Of a stretch of 45,592 nucleotides of DNA, positions 27,585 to 36,452 are shown one piece after another. The first letter of the stretch is position 1, and the number at the start of each line of letters is the position of its first letter. This stretch comes from Belnapia sp. F-4-1 (GTDB lineage: Bacteria; Pseudomonadota; Alphaproteobacteria; Acetobacterales; Acetobacteraceae). The position numbers and the translations under genes are program-made. The stretch lies in NCBI RefSeq assembly GCF_000802185.1, contig NZ_KN676118.1:1-45592 (forward strand), written 5' to 3'. The notes beneath the pieces are model-generated. The model saw only the letters and a list, made by a program, of their open reading frames with translations. It made no database searches and was not told where the DNA came from.

Positions 27585-28745
27585 TCATCGTTTGGGTTTG
27601 GGTTTAGGCTTACGCTTCACACCGGGGTCATCCTTGGGAGCATCTTCTGGTGCAGGATGCTCGTCCGCCAAGCGCCGCAGATACGCCCGTGCTTCCGCAC
27701 GGTCCTCGTCGAGGCCGGTGAGATAGGTTCCGCCAGCCGCGGCGCGCTGCCCGAGATCATAATGCGTCTCGTGCACTCGGCCGCTAATGCTGAGCACTGC
27801 GGCACCAATGCCGGGCGCATCCGGCTTCATGATTGGCGCCGTTGTGCCGATACAATGCCGAAAGCGATGCGCCCCGAAGGCATTCTCCGCCCCAAATTGC
27901 TTGGCCGAGCACCAGCGAATGCGCTTCTCGATCCCGGCCTCGCCAAGCGCCTCGCCGCCCCAGTTGACCCACATCGCATCGTGGACTTGGCCGTTCAGCA
28001 GTTCACGCCGCTCGACCTCGACATAGCGTTCGAACCACGGCGTAAGGCCAGCGGGCAGGGGGACGCGATGGGGCTTGTCGGTCTTGATGTCGGGGACGTC
28101 GAGGGTCATCCACCACTCTATGCCGTCGAACCGAACCTGCTGGCCGAGCCGCATCTTTTGCACCGAGCTCAGCCGCGGTCCAGCCGCCGCCAGCAGGGCG
28201 ATCAGCAGACCGTCCCGCAGCATGACCTGCCGCCGGCGCGGCCCTGGCAAGGTCAGGGCCTGCTCCAGCAGGTCGAAGCCCCAGACGTAGAGAGTGGCGC
28301 TGTGATGCACCTCGAGGCTGCGCTTTTCCATCGCCAGCTGCTGCCGTAGCGGGACGCCGCCTGGCCGGCTCAGCCAGGCGACCTGGGCCCGCGGCTCCAT
28401 GATGCGAAGCGCCATCTGCAGCTCCTGGAACCGGCCGACGACGGTGTAGTCGCCGTTGCCGAGCACGACCAACTCATCGAAGTAGGCGGCCGCGCGATCC
28501 TCGTTCAGGCGCCCCAGTGGCCCGGCCTCAGGGTCGAGCCAGCCGTGGTAGTGCAGGAAACCAAGCCAGCGGCCGTAGCCTTCCTGTGCCTTCTCAAGGC
28601 TGGCGGGTGCGAGGCGCGCGGCGAGGCCACGCGCTGAGAACCGCCCCCGGCGCGAGGCCATCGCCGCCTCCCAAAGCCGCCGGTCAGGCTCGGGCCAATC
28701 CACCAGGCCGAGACAACGGCGGCGTGGGTCAATGATACGTGCCAT
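27585..28745 (-). CDS. Tyrosine recombinase, second of a pair
   Basis: A 386-residue integrase-like protein starting MARIIDPRRRCLGLVDWPEP, preceded by TGAGGAAG, and beginning 14 bases after the stop of the first recombinase. Catalytic features are Arg in AAGPRLSSVQKMRLG, Lys in the beta hairpin (DIKTDKPHRV), HRFRH with HxxR, a later GRVHE and the Tyr nucleophile in THYDLG. The C-terminus is a basic KRKPKPKPKR tail. The pair arrangement suggests a heteromeric recombinase. Confidence 0.8.
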   Translation of the reverse strand: MARIIDPRRRCLGLVDWPEPDRRLWEAAMASRRGRFSARGLAARLAPASLEKAQEGYGRWLGFLHYHGWLDPEAGPLGRLNEDRAAAYFDELVVLGNGDYTVVGRFQELQMALRIMEPRAQVAWLSRPGGVPLRQQLAMEKRSLEVHHSATLYVWGFDLLEQALTLPGPRRRQVMLRDGLLIALLAAAGPRLSSVQKMRLGQQVRFDGIEWWMTLDVPDIKTDKPHRVPLPAGLTPWFERYVEVERRELLNGQVHDAMWVNWGGEALGEAGIEKRIRWCSAKQFGAENAFGAHRFRHCIGTTAPIMKPDAPGIGAAVLSISGRVHETHYDLGQRAAAGGTYLTGLDEDRAEARAYLRRLADEHPAPEDAPKDDPGVKRKPKPKPKR

Positions 28746-28759
28746 GATGCGGTTCTTCC

Positions 28760-30577
28760 TCAGCGCCGGTTCTTGGGGGTCTTGCCAACTGTCCTGGATC
28801 GGACCAGCAGCCGCGCATCGGTCCTGTCCAACTCCAGGCCGCCGTTGAAATGCCGCGCGGCCGATTCGGCCTCCAGGCCGCAGTAGGTGCCGATGGTGGT
28901 CTCGATGGAGCGATGGCCCAGGGCGCACCGGACGATCTCGTACTGCCCGGGGTAGCGGTTCAGGTGCCGCCAGGCGGCGAAATGCCGCAGCAGGTGCGGA
29001 TGCACCACGAGGTCCAGCTCGCGCCTGATGAGGCCTTTGATGCCCTCGGCGAGGGCGTTCTGACTCTTGGCAACTTCCTTGTCGAGTGCGGGGAAGAGGT
29101 AAGGATTGGCCTTGCTGCTGCCTTCCATTACCGGACGCCATACGCGGCACCAGGTCTCGAGGAGCTTTGCGGTAGCTGGTGGCACCGGCCATTCCACCGC
29201 GTCATGATTCTTGGTTTCGGTGCCCTCGATGACGATATGGGTGACCGAGCGGCCTCCCGGAGCGAGCCGCTTCAAGTGACGGTCCAGGCGCAGCCCGGTC
29301 AGGTTCTTCATGCGCAGCGGGCAAACCAACAGCACCTCAATGGCGACCGCGATCATGAACCGATGCGCCATTTTCGCGTCGGCCGGGTCAGCTGAGCGCG
29401 CCTCCTGCTCAATGCCCTCCGGCAGCAGCAATAGGCGGCTCCGGTTGTAGGGCTGGATCAGCTGCATCAGGCGTTCGCGCACCTTGCCGGTCAGACCAAC
29501 CTTGCGGCGGGGACGCGTCAGCTTGCACATCCTGCGGAGTTCGTCGGCCTGCTCGCCAGCCAGCCCAAGGAAATGCACTCCGATGATGAACAACGTCTGG
29601 GCGATCACCGCGAGTTGGCCACCGACGATCTCGGGATCCTCTTCATCAGGCCGTAGCTTTGGGGGCAGTCGGGCGATGGCTCGCGCCTCGAAGAAGTCGA
29701 GGATGTCGCTGCCATGCGCAACCACATAGTCAAAGCTGGTGATGGCGGCCGGGTCGTGTCCGAGCTGAACAAGGGCACCCAGCATCTGCAGAATGGAGAA
29801 ACTGCGTGTTTTGACGGTGGCCGGTCTGGCTCGGCGTTTGCCATTACGCCCCTTGAAGTGACTCTTGCCCTGGCTTGGGCTCATCCACTCCACGTACGCG
29901 GCATGCTCCGTCTGCAGGCTGTCCGGAAAGTCGGTGATCGGCAAAGTATAGGGCTCGCGCTGCCGCGGCGCCTGCAAGCGCTGGCACCCCTGTAGGTCAG
30001 GACTGCTGGCGATGATCCGGTTCCAGGCGCGGGCGATGGTCGAGCCACGCCGCGTTGCCTTGGCATCCAGGCGCGTTATCGTCTCCTCCTCCAGGAAATC
30101 CACGAAGACCGGGTTGGTAAGCTGATCAGGCTCGATGAGCCGGATGGCGCAGAACCGGGCCATCCGTCGCAAGCCGGCACGCTGCGGCACAACGAGGGCG
30201 GCATCGAGCACCTTGATCCAGGCTGGGGAGAGGCCAGCCTCGCCGCAGATCCGTGGTTGCTGCAGCCCGACCAGCGCCAGGGCCTTGCGGATCGACAGCT
30301 TGATGTTCCGGAAACGGTCGTAGCTCTTGCCGAAGTCGGTGCAGGTCTTCCGGAACAGGTTTTGGTTCAACGAGATGACGTCACACTGCACCCCGGCGGG
30401 AGACAATCCCAGCATCGTCGCAGTTGTTCGGAGATCCGATGGCCAGATACGCCTTTCGTCTCTGGTCAACGTGTCTGAGGCTTCGATCAGGGTGATCAGA
30501 TCAGCGAAGGTGAGGTCGAGCCGAGTGATGATCTCGGGTTGGCGCAGGGCTGCCATCGTCTGCGAAATCGCGTTCAT
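28760..30577 (-). CDS. Large tyrosine recombinase, first of a pair
   Basis: A 605-residue protein with a long N-terminal region of unknown fold and a C-terminal phage-integrase domain. Catalytic marks are Arg in VCPLRMKNLTGLRLD, HPHLLRHFAAW (HxxR), LGHRSIETT (His) and the nucleophile Tyr in IGTYCGLE. It starts MNAISQTMAALRQPEIITRL 77 bases after an HTH gene. Such large recombinases occur in two- or three-recombinase modules on mobile islands; the partner at 27585 is of another subfamily. Confidence 0.85.
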   Translation of the reverse strand: MNAISQTMAALRQPEIITRLDLTFADLITLIEASDTLTRDERRIWPSDLRTTATMLGLSPAGVQCDVISLNQNLFRKTCTDFGKSYDRFRNIKLSIRKALALVGLQQPRICGEAGLSPAWIKVLDAALVVPQRAGLRRMARFCAIRLIEPDQLTNPVFVDFLEEETITRLDAKATRRGSTIARAWNRIIASSPDLQGCQRLQAPRQREPYTLPITDFPDSLQTEHAAYVEWMSPSQGKSHFKGRNGKRRARPATVKTRSFSILQMLGALVQLGHDPAAITSFDYVVAHGSDILDFFEARAIARLPPKLRPDEEDPEIVGGQLAVIAQTLFIIGVHFLGLAGEQADELRRMCKLTRPRRKVGLTGKVRERLMQLIQPYNRSRLLLLPEGIEQEARSADPADAKMAHRFMIAVAIEVLLVCPLRMKNLTGLRLDRHLKRLAPGGRSVTHIVIEGTETKNHDAVEWPVPPATAKLLETWCRVWRPVMEGSSKANPYLFPALDKEVAKSQNALAEGIKGLIRRELDLVVHPHLLRHFAAWRHLNRYPGQYEIVRCALGHRSIETTIGTYCGLEAESAARHFNGGLELDRTDARLLVRSRTVGKTPKNRR

Positions 30578-30654
30578 GGGTACCTCGGAGGTTGAGCGGT
30601 CAGGAGCGGCCAGGAGCGGCGCTCATGGGGACGTATCACCATTCACTACTCAGA

Positions 30655-31044
30655 TTAGCGGCGCGGCGGTTCCATGACGGCCAGTTCGTCCGTTGGTATG
30701 CCTCGATCTTCTGCGTTATCCGCACGCAGCGCACGCTCGAGATCGGAGCGCCGGATCCAGACGCTGCCGCCCAGGCGGACATCACGCAGAAGCCCATCTT
30801 GACGCCAACGGCGCAGCGTGCGCTCCGAGCGGCGAAGCAGCGCGGCAACCTCGCTGAGAGCCATCAGCGCGCCGTCAGACGTGGATGCGGTCAGCGCTGG
30901 GTTTGTGTCGAGTGCGTCAGCAGCCAAGCGTCCGACCGGCGGGCGATCTGACTCAGCATTGCGGCGTGCATGGGCACTGGCGTCAGTGCCGGCCGCTGGA
31001 GAGTTGGGCGGGGGAGGGGGGTAGGTTCGGGTCATGTCCGGCAA
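30655..31044 (-). CDS. HTH protein (excisionase/MerR-like) upstream of the recombinases
   Basis: A protein of 126-129 residues (ATG 31035 or 31044). The first 50 residues are low complexity, with a run of prolines. Residues 60-110 form a winged HTH of the helix_turn_helix_17 type: LMALSEVAALLRRSERTLRR, then WRQDGLLRDVRLGGSVWIRR and SDLERAL. Such proteins act as excisionases or recombination directionality factors, or as repressors. Its place ahead of the two recombinases fits both. Confidence 0.8.
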   Translation of the reverse strand: MPDMTRTYPPPPPNSPAAGTDASAHARRNAESDRPPVGRLAADALDTNPALTASTSDGALMALSEVAALLRRSERTLRRWRQDGLLRDVRLGGSVWIRRSDLERALRADNAEDRGIPTDELAVMEPPRR

Positions 31045-31145
31045 TAGCCAGCAATGACCCTTTCAACTCAAAGGGCGAAACTCGGCCTTTTCGCCCCTTG
31101 ACGAATCAGTTCATGTCGGAAAAGCGATCCGATGCTTGGCTGTGG

Positions 31146-31571
31146 TCAGCGACGCCGCTTTTGCAAAGCGTCCTTATGGCCCTGCGCAAAGGCGGCAACG
31201 CAATCTTGCAGAAGCGCAGGCACCAACAAACGACTTGCGAGCTCGATGTTGAAGGAAACGACCCTTTTAGGACGGCTACCCCGATGCCGAGGAGCGTTGT
31301 GGGTCAGGCCAAGCGCGCGGCTCGTACGCTGCTGCCCACTGCGCCTGGCATCTTCGATCGCTTGCGCCTCGAACAGAAAGCGCGACCGCTCGCGGCGATA
31401 GAGCATACTCAGCCGGCTGACCAAATGCTCTTCGGTTGCCCAATCTCCTGGGCTGAGCTGCCGGTACATGTTGCCGTCTGGCCGGTCCTCCCCTGGGTAT
31501 TGCGCCACAACATGTCGGGCCAGGTCGGTCGGTGTTATGGCTGAGCCGCTACGAAGCTCGTGCCTGGCCAT
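31146..31571 (-). CDS. Unknown protein at the edge of an IS6 element
   Basis: A 141-residue basic protein from ATG 31571 (MARHELRSGSAITPTDLARH). A conserved-looking part reads YPGEDRPDGNMYRQLSPGDW and RLSMLYRRERSRFLFEAQ. No family is recognised. The ATG lies 10 bases from the left end of the IS6 element, without a ribosome-binding site in the native flank, so the true N-terminus may have been cut off by the insertion. Confidence 0.5.
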   Translation of the reverse strand: MARHELRSGSAITPTDLARHVVAQYPGEDRPDGNMYRQLSPGDWATEEHLVSRLSMLYRRERSRFLFEAQAIEDARRSGQQRTSRALGLTHNAPRHRGSRPKRVVSFNIELASRLLVPALLQDCVAAFAQGHKDALQKRRR

Positions 31572-31580
31572 CTTGATTAG

Positions 31581-32418
31581 GGTTCCGTTGCATCCTTTGC
31601 GGCTTGGCGCGATCGAGGCCAAGCTGGGGCATGGTACGGCGGCGACTTGCGAAACTCCGGGCGGATCTCACCTTCAGAGGGCGGCAATTCACGGCTGAGG
31701 TGATCCTCTGGGCAGTGCGCTGGTATCTGATGTTCCCAATCAGCTATCGCGACCTCGAACTCATGCTGCAGGAGCGCGGTGTCGACATCGCACACACCAC
31801 CATCTTTCGATGGATCCAGGCCTATGCACCTGAGCTGGAGCAGCGGCTCCGACCCCATCTGCGCATGTCCAATGGATCGTGGAGGGTCGATGAGACCTAT
31901 GTGCGGGTGAAAGGCCGATGGATGTACTTGTATCGCGCTGTCGACAGCCGCGGCCAGACAATCGACTTCCTGCTTTCGGCCAAGCGGGATGCCGAGGCTG
32001 CGAAGCGCTTCTTCCGCAAAGCTCTTGGGCAGCCGCATACGGTGAACCCGCGCACCATCACGGTAGACAAGAACCCGGCCTATCCCTGCGCTGTCGAACA
32101 GATGAAGGCGGGCGCCGAGCTGTGGCAACGCTCGCGGCTACGACAATGTAAGTACCTCAACAACATAGTGGAACAAGACCACCGGCGCTTGAAACGCCTG
32201 GTCAGACCGGGGCTTGGCTTCGGCAGCTTCCACACGGCACGACGAACCCTGGCAGGCTATGAGGCGATGGCGATGATCAGGAAGGAGCAGGTAAACAATG
32301 TAGGCCGACGAGACATGCGGGCCCAAGCCGCCTTTGTCGCCGAGCTGTTCCAGGTCGCCGTCTGATCCTAAGCCTATCACGGCCAGCTGCGACTTGCTGC
32401 AAACTTTGCAACAGAACC
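31581..32418 (+). mobile_element. IS6-family insertion sequence
   Basis: The ends GGTTCCGTTGCATCCTTTGC and, read inward from the right, GGTTCTGTTGCAAAGTTTGC match at 16 of 20 positions and are typical IS6/IS26-type ends. The 838-bp length fits the family. The 8 bases outside the left end (TTGATTAG) and right end (GCCCAACA) differ, so there is no target duplication. IS6 elements move by cointegrate formation and deletion, which can leave ends unmatched. Confidence 0.85.
31631..32365 (+). CDS. IS6-family transposase
   Basis: A 244-residue DDE transposase from ATG 31631; an in-frame TTG at 31604 is possible. The family start MFPISYRDLELMLQERGVDI is followed by catalytic Asp in WRVDETYVRVKGRW, Asp in TITVDKNPAY and Glu in NNIVEQDHRRLK. 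The frame is uninterrupted and the length normal, so it is probably active. Confidence 0.9.
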   Translation: MVRRRLAKLRADLTFRGRQFTAEVILWAVRWYLMFPISYRDLELMLQERGVDIAHTTIFRWIQAYAPELEQRLRPHLRMSNGSWRVDETYVRVKGRWMYLYRAVDSRGQTIDFLLSAKRDAEAAKRFFRKALGQPHTVNPRTITVDKNPAYPCAVEQMKAGAELWQRSRLRQCKYLNNIVEQDHRRLKRLVRPGLGFGSFHTARRTLAGYEAMAMIRKEQVNNVGRRDMRAQAAFVAELFQVAV

Positions 32419-32735
32419 GCCCAACATGGTGAGGCGATGCCGACGCACTGCCCTACGTATCGAAGCCGCCCCGAAGCGCCCGGCTTATTTCGCGTTCAGA
32501 CTTTTACCGGCTGGTGAAACTGGCCACGATGCATGATACCAGCATCTCCGATTGACGATCTCGCTGCCATCCCAGAGCCATCTGAAATCCGCCGCTGTTA
32601 CCCACCGACGACGGAATCAGCCCAAGCCAAATTCGTCAACGGGCTGCTACCCGTACTTTGAGGCACAGGCGGTAATCGTAGCGAAAGAAGCAGCAGTATT
32701 CTGGATGTCATAACGCTGCGACCCGGAAATGCGCC
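32419..32735. other. Intergenic region with no supported gene
   Basis: About 317 bases between the IS6 right end and the binding-protein gene. No ORF with family signal or clear hairpin was seen; the promoter of the 32736-35428 operon should lie in its right part. Confidence 0.4.
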
Positions 32736-33590
32736 ATGTTGTACGTCTCTCCACGTCGGAAACTACTCGGGGCCGCCTTGGCCCTCGGCACGGTGCCGCT
32801 GCTCCGCCGCCGGGCGCAGGGCGCCAACGCCGTGACGCTGACCATCGCCGGCAATGGCGGCGCGATGGGGACGATGCACCTGATCGCTGACGCTTTCCAG
32901 CAGCGCAACCCGGAGGTCGAGGTCCAATTCCTGCCCAACCTCGGCACCTCCGGCGGCATCGCGGCAGCGCTGCAGGGCGCGGCCGGGATCGCAGTAGCCG
33001 CGCGCGCACCGAACGAGCGCGAGCGGGCTTCCGGTGCGCGCTCCCTTGCCTATGCCCGCACGCCTTTCGCTTTCGCCGTGCATCCTTCCGTCCGGCTCCG
33101 CGACATCGCTCTGGTGGATGTGGCTCGGATCTTCTCGGGCGAGGTGACGACCTGGCCCGATGGCACCACCATCCGGCCCATCCGCCGGCCGCACAACGAT
33201 GGCGTCACCCTGACCCTGGCCGCTGTCTCACCTGCCATGCGCCATGCGATGGACCTCCTGCAGCAGCGGCCGGGCATCCCGACCGCGGGCAACGACCAGG
33301 ATAGCGCCGAGGCACTAGAAAGTGTCCGCGGCTCCTTCGGCGCGATCACACTTGCGCAACATCGTACGGAGCGGCGGCGGCTGGTCCTGCTTTCCCTCGA
33401 TGGGGTCGCTCCGGCGGTGGAAGCCATGGTGGCAGAGCGCTATCCCATAGCGACGATGCTTCACGCCGTGATCGGCCGCGATCCGCCCGCCGGCGTGAGG
33501 GCCTTCCTGGAGTTTATAACGAGTGCGGAGGGACACACGCTCCTTCTGGCGTCGGGACACGAGCCGCTGCCCGCTGGGGCGTTCACATGA
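32736..33590 (+). CDS. Periplasmic phosphate-binding-like (PstS-type) protein
   Basis: A 284-residue solute-binding protein. The N-terminus MLYVSPRRKLLGAALALGTV has a twin-arginine export motif followed by a hydrophobic stretch. The mature part has PstS-like motifs: LTIAGNGGAMGTMHLIADAF, TSGGIAAALQGAAGIAVAAR, FAVHPSVRLRDIALVDVARI followed by FSGEVTTWPDG, and a C-terminal RAFLEFITSAEGHTLL. No ABC permease or ATPase genes follow. Its TGA overlaps the ATG of a membrane GGDEF-EAL protein, which suggests ligand sensing for c-di-GMP control rather than uptake (inference). Confidence 0.85.
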   Translation: MLYVSPRRKLLGAALALGTVPLLRRRAQGANAVTLTIAGNGGAMGTMHLIADAFQQRNPEVEVQFLPNLGTSGGIAAALQGAAGIAVAARAPNERERASGARSLAYARTPFAFAVHPSVRLRDIALVDVARIFSGEVTTWPDGTTIRPIRRPHNDGVTLTLAAVSPAMRHAMDLLQQRPGIPTAGNDQDSAEALESVRGSFGAITLAQHRTERRRLVLLSLDGVAPAVEAMVAERYPIATMLHAVIGRDPPAGVRAFLEFITSAEGHTLLLASGHEPLPAGAFT

Positions 33591-35428
33591 CCGCGCCGCC
33601 GTCGGACAAGCGGCTCGCGCGCTACATTACGATCTTTGCCGCCTTCATCTCGCTCACCATCGCCGTGGTCGTTCCAGGAGCCTATTTCTGGGCGGGCCAC
33701 CAGCGCGAGACCGTACGGGCGCATGCAAAGGGGCGCTACATTGCGACCCAGTTGTCCGAGCTCGTCGCACGGAACCCTGACTATTGGCACTTCGAGCATG
33801 CGCGCGTCCTGGCGCTGGTCGTCCGGCAGCAGGATGCCGAAGCACCCGCCCTCCATCGCGTGCTCGATGCGTTCAGGACGCCTATCGCCGAGGATCCGGT
33901 TGCGATTGCCTGGCCGCATCTGACCGTGAGTGACCCGGTCTATGACACGCGTGAGATCGCCGGCGCGGTCCGCACAACTGTGTCGCTGCGCAAAGTGGTG
34001 GTGGAGACTGCACTCGCCGGCGGTGGCGCGCTGACGCTTGCCCTGGCTGGCTTCTTCGCACTGCGCACCTTGCCGCTACGGGCCATGAACAAAGCACTGG
34101 AGCGAGCGGCGCGCTTGGCCAGCCATGACATGCTGACGAACCTACCAAACCGGGTTCTCTTCCATGCCCGCATGCAGCAGGCGTTAGCGCTCGCGCGGCG
34201 GCAGCCCTCCTCGGTCGCGGTCCTCTGCCTCGATCTCGACCACTTTAAGGATGTAAACGACACTTTGGGGCATGCTGCGGGCGACAAGCTGTTGGCCCAG
34301 GTGGCCACGCGCCTCGCCAGTGAAGTGCGGGAGACTGACACGGTCGCGCGGCTCGGCGGTGACGAGTTTGCCATCCTTCAGGTCGGGGCGGAGCAACCCT
34401 CTGATGCCGAGGCCCTGGCGCGGCGGTTGATCGAAACTCTGTCGCAGCCCTTCGATCTCGACGGCCATAGCGCAGTGATCGGCACGAGCATCGGCATTGC
34501 GATCGAGCATAGATCCGGTGGCGATCCCGGCCGGCTGCTGCGGGAGGCCGACCTCGCACTCTACAAGGCCAAAGAGGAAGGGCGCGGCACCTTCAACTTC
34601 TTCGAAACCGGGCTGAACGAGCGGCTGATGGAGCGCAAGCAGCTCGAGCATGACCTGCGGCAGGCGCTGCAGCTTGACCAATTCCGGCTGCACTACCAGC
34701 CCTTGGTCGAGTTTCATTCCGTCACTGGGGCCACTGTTGTCCTCGGCGCGGAGGCGTTGATCCGCTGGCATCACCCAGTCCGCGGCACCGTCCGGCCTGA
34801 CCTCTTCATCCCGATTGCTGAAACCACAGGGCTGATCGCGCCCCTTGGCGACTGGATCTTGAGAGAGGCATGCCGCGAGGCCGCGACTTGGTCGGGCGAG
34901 CGCATGGTGGCCGTCAATGTCTCGCCGGTGCAGTTCCGCCAATCTGATTTCATTCGCAAGGTCGAGGCAGCGTTGGAGATCTCGGGCCTTGCACCCGGGC
35001 GGCTCCAGCTCGAGGTGACGGAAGGCATCATGCTGACGGACACCGACGAGACACTGGCCACGCTGGCGCGGCTGCGCGAACTCGGGGTTAGCCTGGCGAT
35101 GGACGATTTCGGCACCGGCTATTCAAGCCTCGGCTACCTGCGGCGCTTCCGCTTCGACAAAATCAAGATCGACCAGTCCTTCGTGCGACATCTTGGCCAA
35201 GACATTGATGCGGATGCCATCGTGCGCGCCGTGGTCGGCATGAGCCGTGCTATGCGAATCCGCGTCAGCGCCGAAGGCGTGGAGAGTGCTGAGCAGGCGG
35301 AACTGCTACGCCTCGAAGGCTGCGACGAGTTGCAGGGCTTTCTCTTCGGTAAGCCCATGCCGCCGGAAGCCTTCGGCCAGATGCTCGACCAGCCCGAGAG
35401 GCGAGGCGAACTGCCGGCCATGGTGTAG
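33587..35428 (+). CDS. Membrane GGDEF-EAL c-di-GMP enzyme
   Basis: A 613-residue protein with ATG overlapping the upstream stop (ATGA). Two membrane helices near residues 15-35 and 141-160 flank a periplasmic loop of about 100 residues. The GGDEF domain is intact (GGDEF at 257-261) with an I-site RETD at 248-251. The EAL domain has EAL at 389-391, NVSP, LEVTEG, DDFGTGYSSLGYL with its Asp pair, KIDQSF and SAEGVE, all residues needed for phosphodiesterase activity. So it can both make and degrade c-di-GMP by sequence. The loop is a likely contact site for the PstS-like partner. Confidence 0.95.
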   Translation: MTAPPSDKRLARYITIFAAFISLTIAVVVPGAYFWAGHQRETVRAHAKGRYIATQLSELVARNPDYWHFEHARVLALVVRQQDAEAPALHRVLDAFRTPIAEDPVAIAWPHLTVSDPVYDTREIAGAVRTTVSLRKVVVETALAGGGALTLALAGFFALRTLPLRAMNKALERAARLASHDMLTNLPNRVLFHARMQQALALARRQPSSVAVLCLDLDHFKDVNDTLGHAAGDKLLAQVATRLASEVRETDTVARLGGDEFAILQVGAEQPSDAEALARRLIETLSQPFDLDGHSAVIGTSIGIAIEHRSGGDPGRLLREADLALYKAKEEGRGTFNFFETGLNERLMERKQLEHDLRQALQLDQFRLHYQPLVEFHSVTGATVVLGAEALIRWHHPVRGTVRPDLFIPIAETTGLIAPLGDWILREACREAATWSGERMVAVNVSPVQFRQSDFIRKVEAALEISGLAPGRLQLEVTEGIMLTDTDETLATLARLRELGVSLAMDDFGTGYSSLGYLRRFRFDKIKIDQSFVRHLGQDIDADAIVRAVVGMSRAMRIRVSAEGVESAEQAELLRLEGCDELQGFLFGKPMPPEAFGQMLDQPERRGELPAMV

Positions 35429-35652
35429 GCTGCCCCGCCGGCACCGATGCACCTATAGCGGTCAAGCGGCATTTTGGGTTTGGCAGATAGCATTGAGCCG
35501 ACGGCATCTTGTTGCAAGGGTCGCCCATTCAGGTACGGTGGAGTAGGATGACGGGGGATGAGCCCTCGAGCAGTAATACGCCCGGCCAAGATGGCTGACT
35601 CGTAGGTGATAAACACTACGTCTGGGATGGCAGCTTCGCTGCTTTAGCGGAG
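35429..35652. other. Short intergenic region
   Basis: About 220 bases with no supported gene. It probably includes the left end of the IS630 remnant that follows, but I could not identify a terminal repeat. Confidence 0.35.
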
Positions 35653-36096
35653 GTGGCGGCGGTGGCGATCAGCCGGACAGATTTGGACGTGGCGGGGTTG
35701 CATCGGGCGGCAGGGCGCGAACGGGACGCGGCGGCATCGCGGCGGATGCTGACCTTGGCGCTGGTGTTGGAGGGGCAGTCGCGGACGGCCGCGGCCCGTG
35801 CGGCGGGGCTTAAGCCGCAGAGCGGATCAAGGCGACAGACGCTGCGCGATTGGGTGCATCGCTACAACGCTGAGGGCTTGGTGGTCTGCGAGACCGGGCC
35901 GAAACGGCGTCTGTCGTCCGAGCAAGAGGCGGAGGTGGCCGCGTGGGTGCGCCGTGGCCCTGACCCGACCAGAGACGGCGTGGTGCGCTGGCGCCGGCTG
36001 ATCTGGCGCGCGCCATTGCCGAGCGGTTCGGTGTCGTGCTGGCCGAGCGGAGCGTCGGTTATGTGCTGCGCCGCCTCGGCTTCCGCCGGTTGGTTG
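35653..36096 (+). pseudogene. IS630-family transposase N-terminal fragment
   Basis: The HTH part is clear: MLTLALVLEGQSRTAAARAA, LRDWVHRYNAEGLVVC and GPKRRLSSEQEAEVAAWVRR. After VRWRR the frame shifts; the homologous reading continues in another frame as LARAIAERFGVVLAERSVGY, then VLRRLGFRRL. The sequence then runs into the left end of an IS3 element, and the catalytic half is missing. It is a frameshifted, truncated remnant. Confidence 0.75.
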
Positions 36097-36149
36097 TGAG
36101 GTGGTCCCGGATCTCGGACAGGCGGGTAAGCTCGGTTCGCCTGTGAGAA

Positions 36150-36452
36150 GGATGGACCCGGACGACGGGCAAGCGGACGCGGTACTCGGCGGATTTCAAG
36201 GCAAAGGTGGCGCTGGAGGCGCTGCGGGGTGAGCTGACGACGGCGCAGCTGGCGGCGACGCACGGCATTCACCAGACGATGGTGGGCGACTGGAAGCGGC
36301 AGGCCATGGAGGGGCTGACGGCAGTGTTCTCCGGCAAGGCGGCGGCGCAGGAGAGCGCGAAGGCGGCCGAGGCGGAGGTTGAGAAGCTGCACGCGAAGAT
36401 TGGGCAGTTGGTGGTGGAACGGGATTTTTTGGCGAAAGCGTCTGGTCGATGA
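36150..36452 (+). CDS. IS3-family OrfA
   Basis: The frame reads GKRTRYSADFKAKVALEALR, an HTH_Tnp_1 start, then HGIHQTMVGDWKRQAMEGL and a leucine-zipper-like coiled coil (AEVEKLHAKIGQLVVERDFL). The in-frame stop at 36144 and the lack of an upstream ATG leave GTG 36207 as the only clear start, which would remove part of the HTH. An ATG at 36152 is out of frame, so a small indel near the start is possible. Confidence 0.7.
   Translation, partial: GWTRTTGKRTRYSADFKAKVALEALRGELTTAQLAATHGIHQTMVGDWKRQAMEGLTAVFSGKAAAQESAKAAEAEVEKLHAKIGQLVVERDFLAKASGR

Noticed and set aside
27590-27625. GGGTTTGGGTTTGGGTTTAGG run resembling a telomere-like repeat
   Set aside because: It is the codon repeat for the Lys-Pro tail at the end of the recombinase gene.
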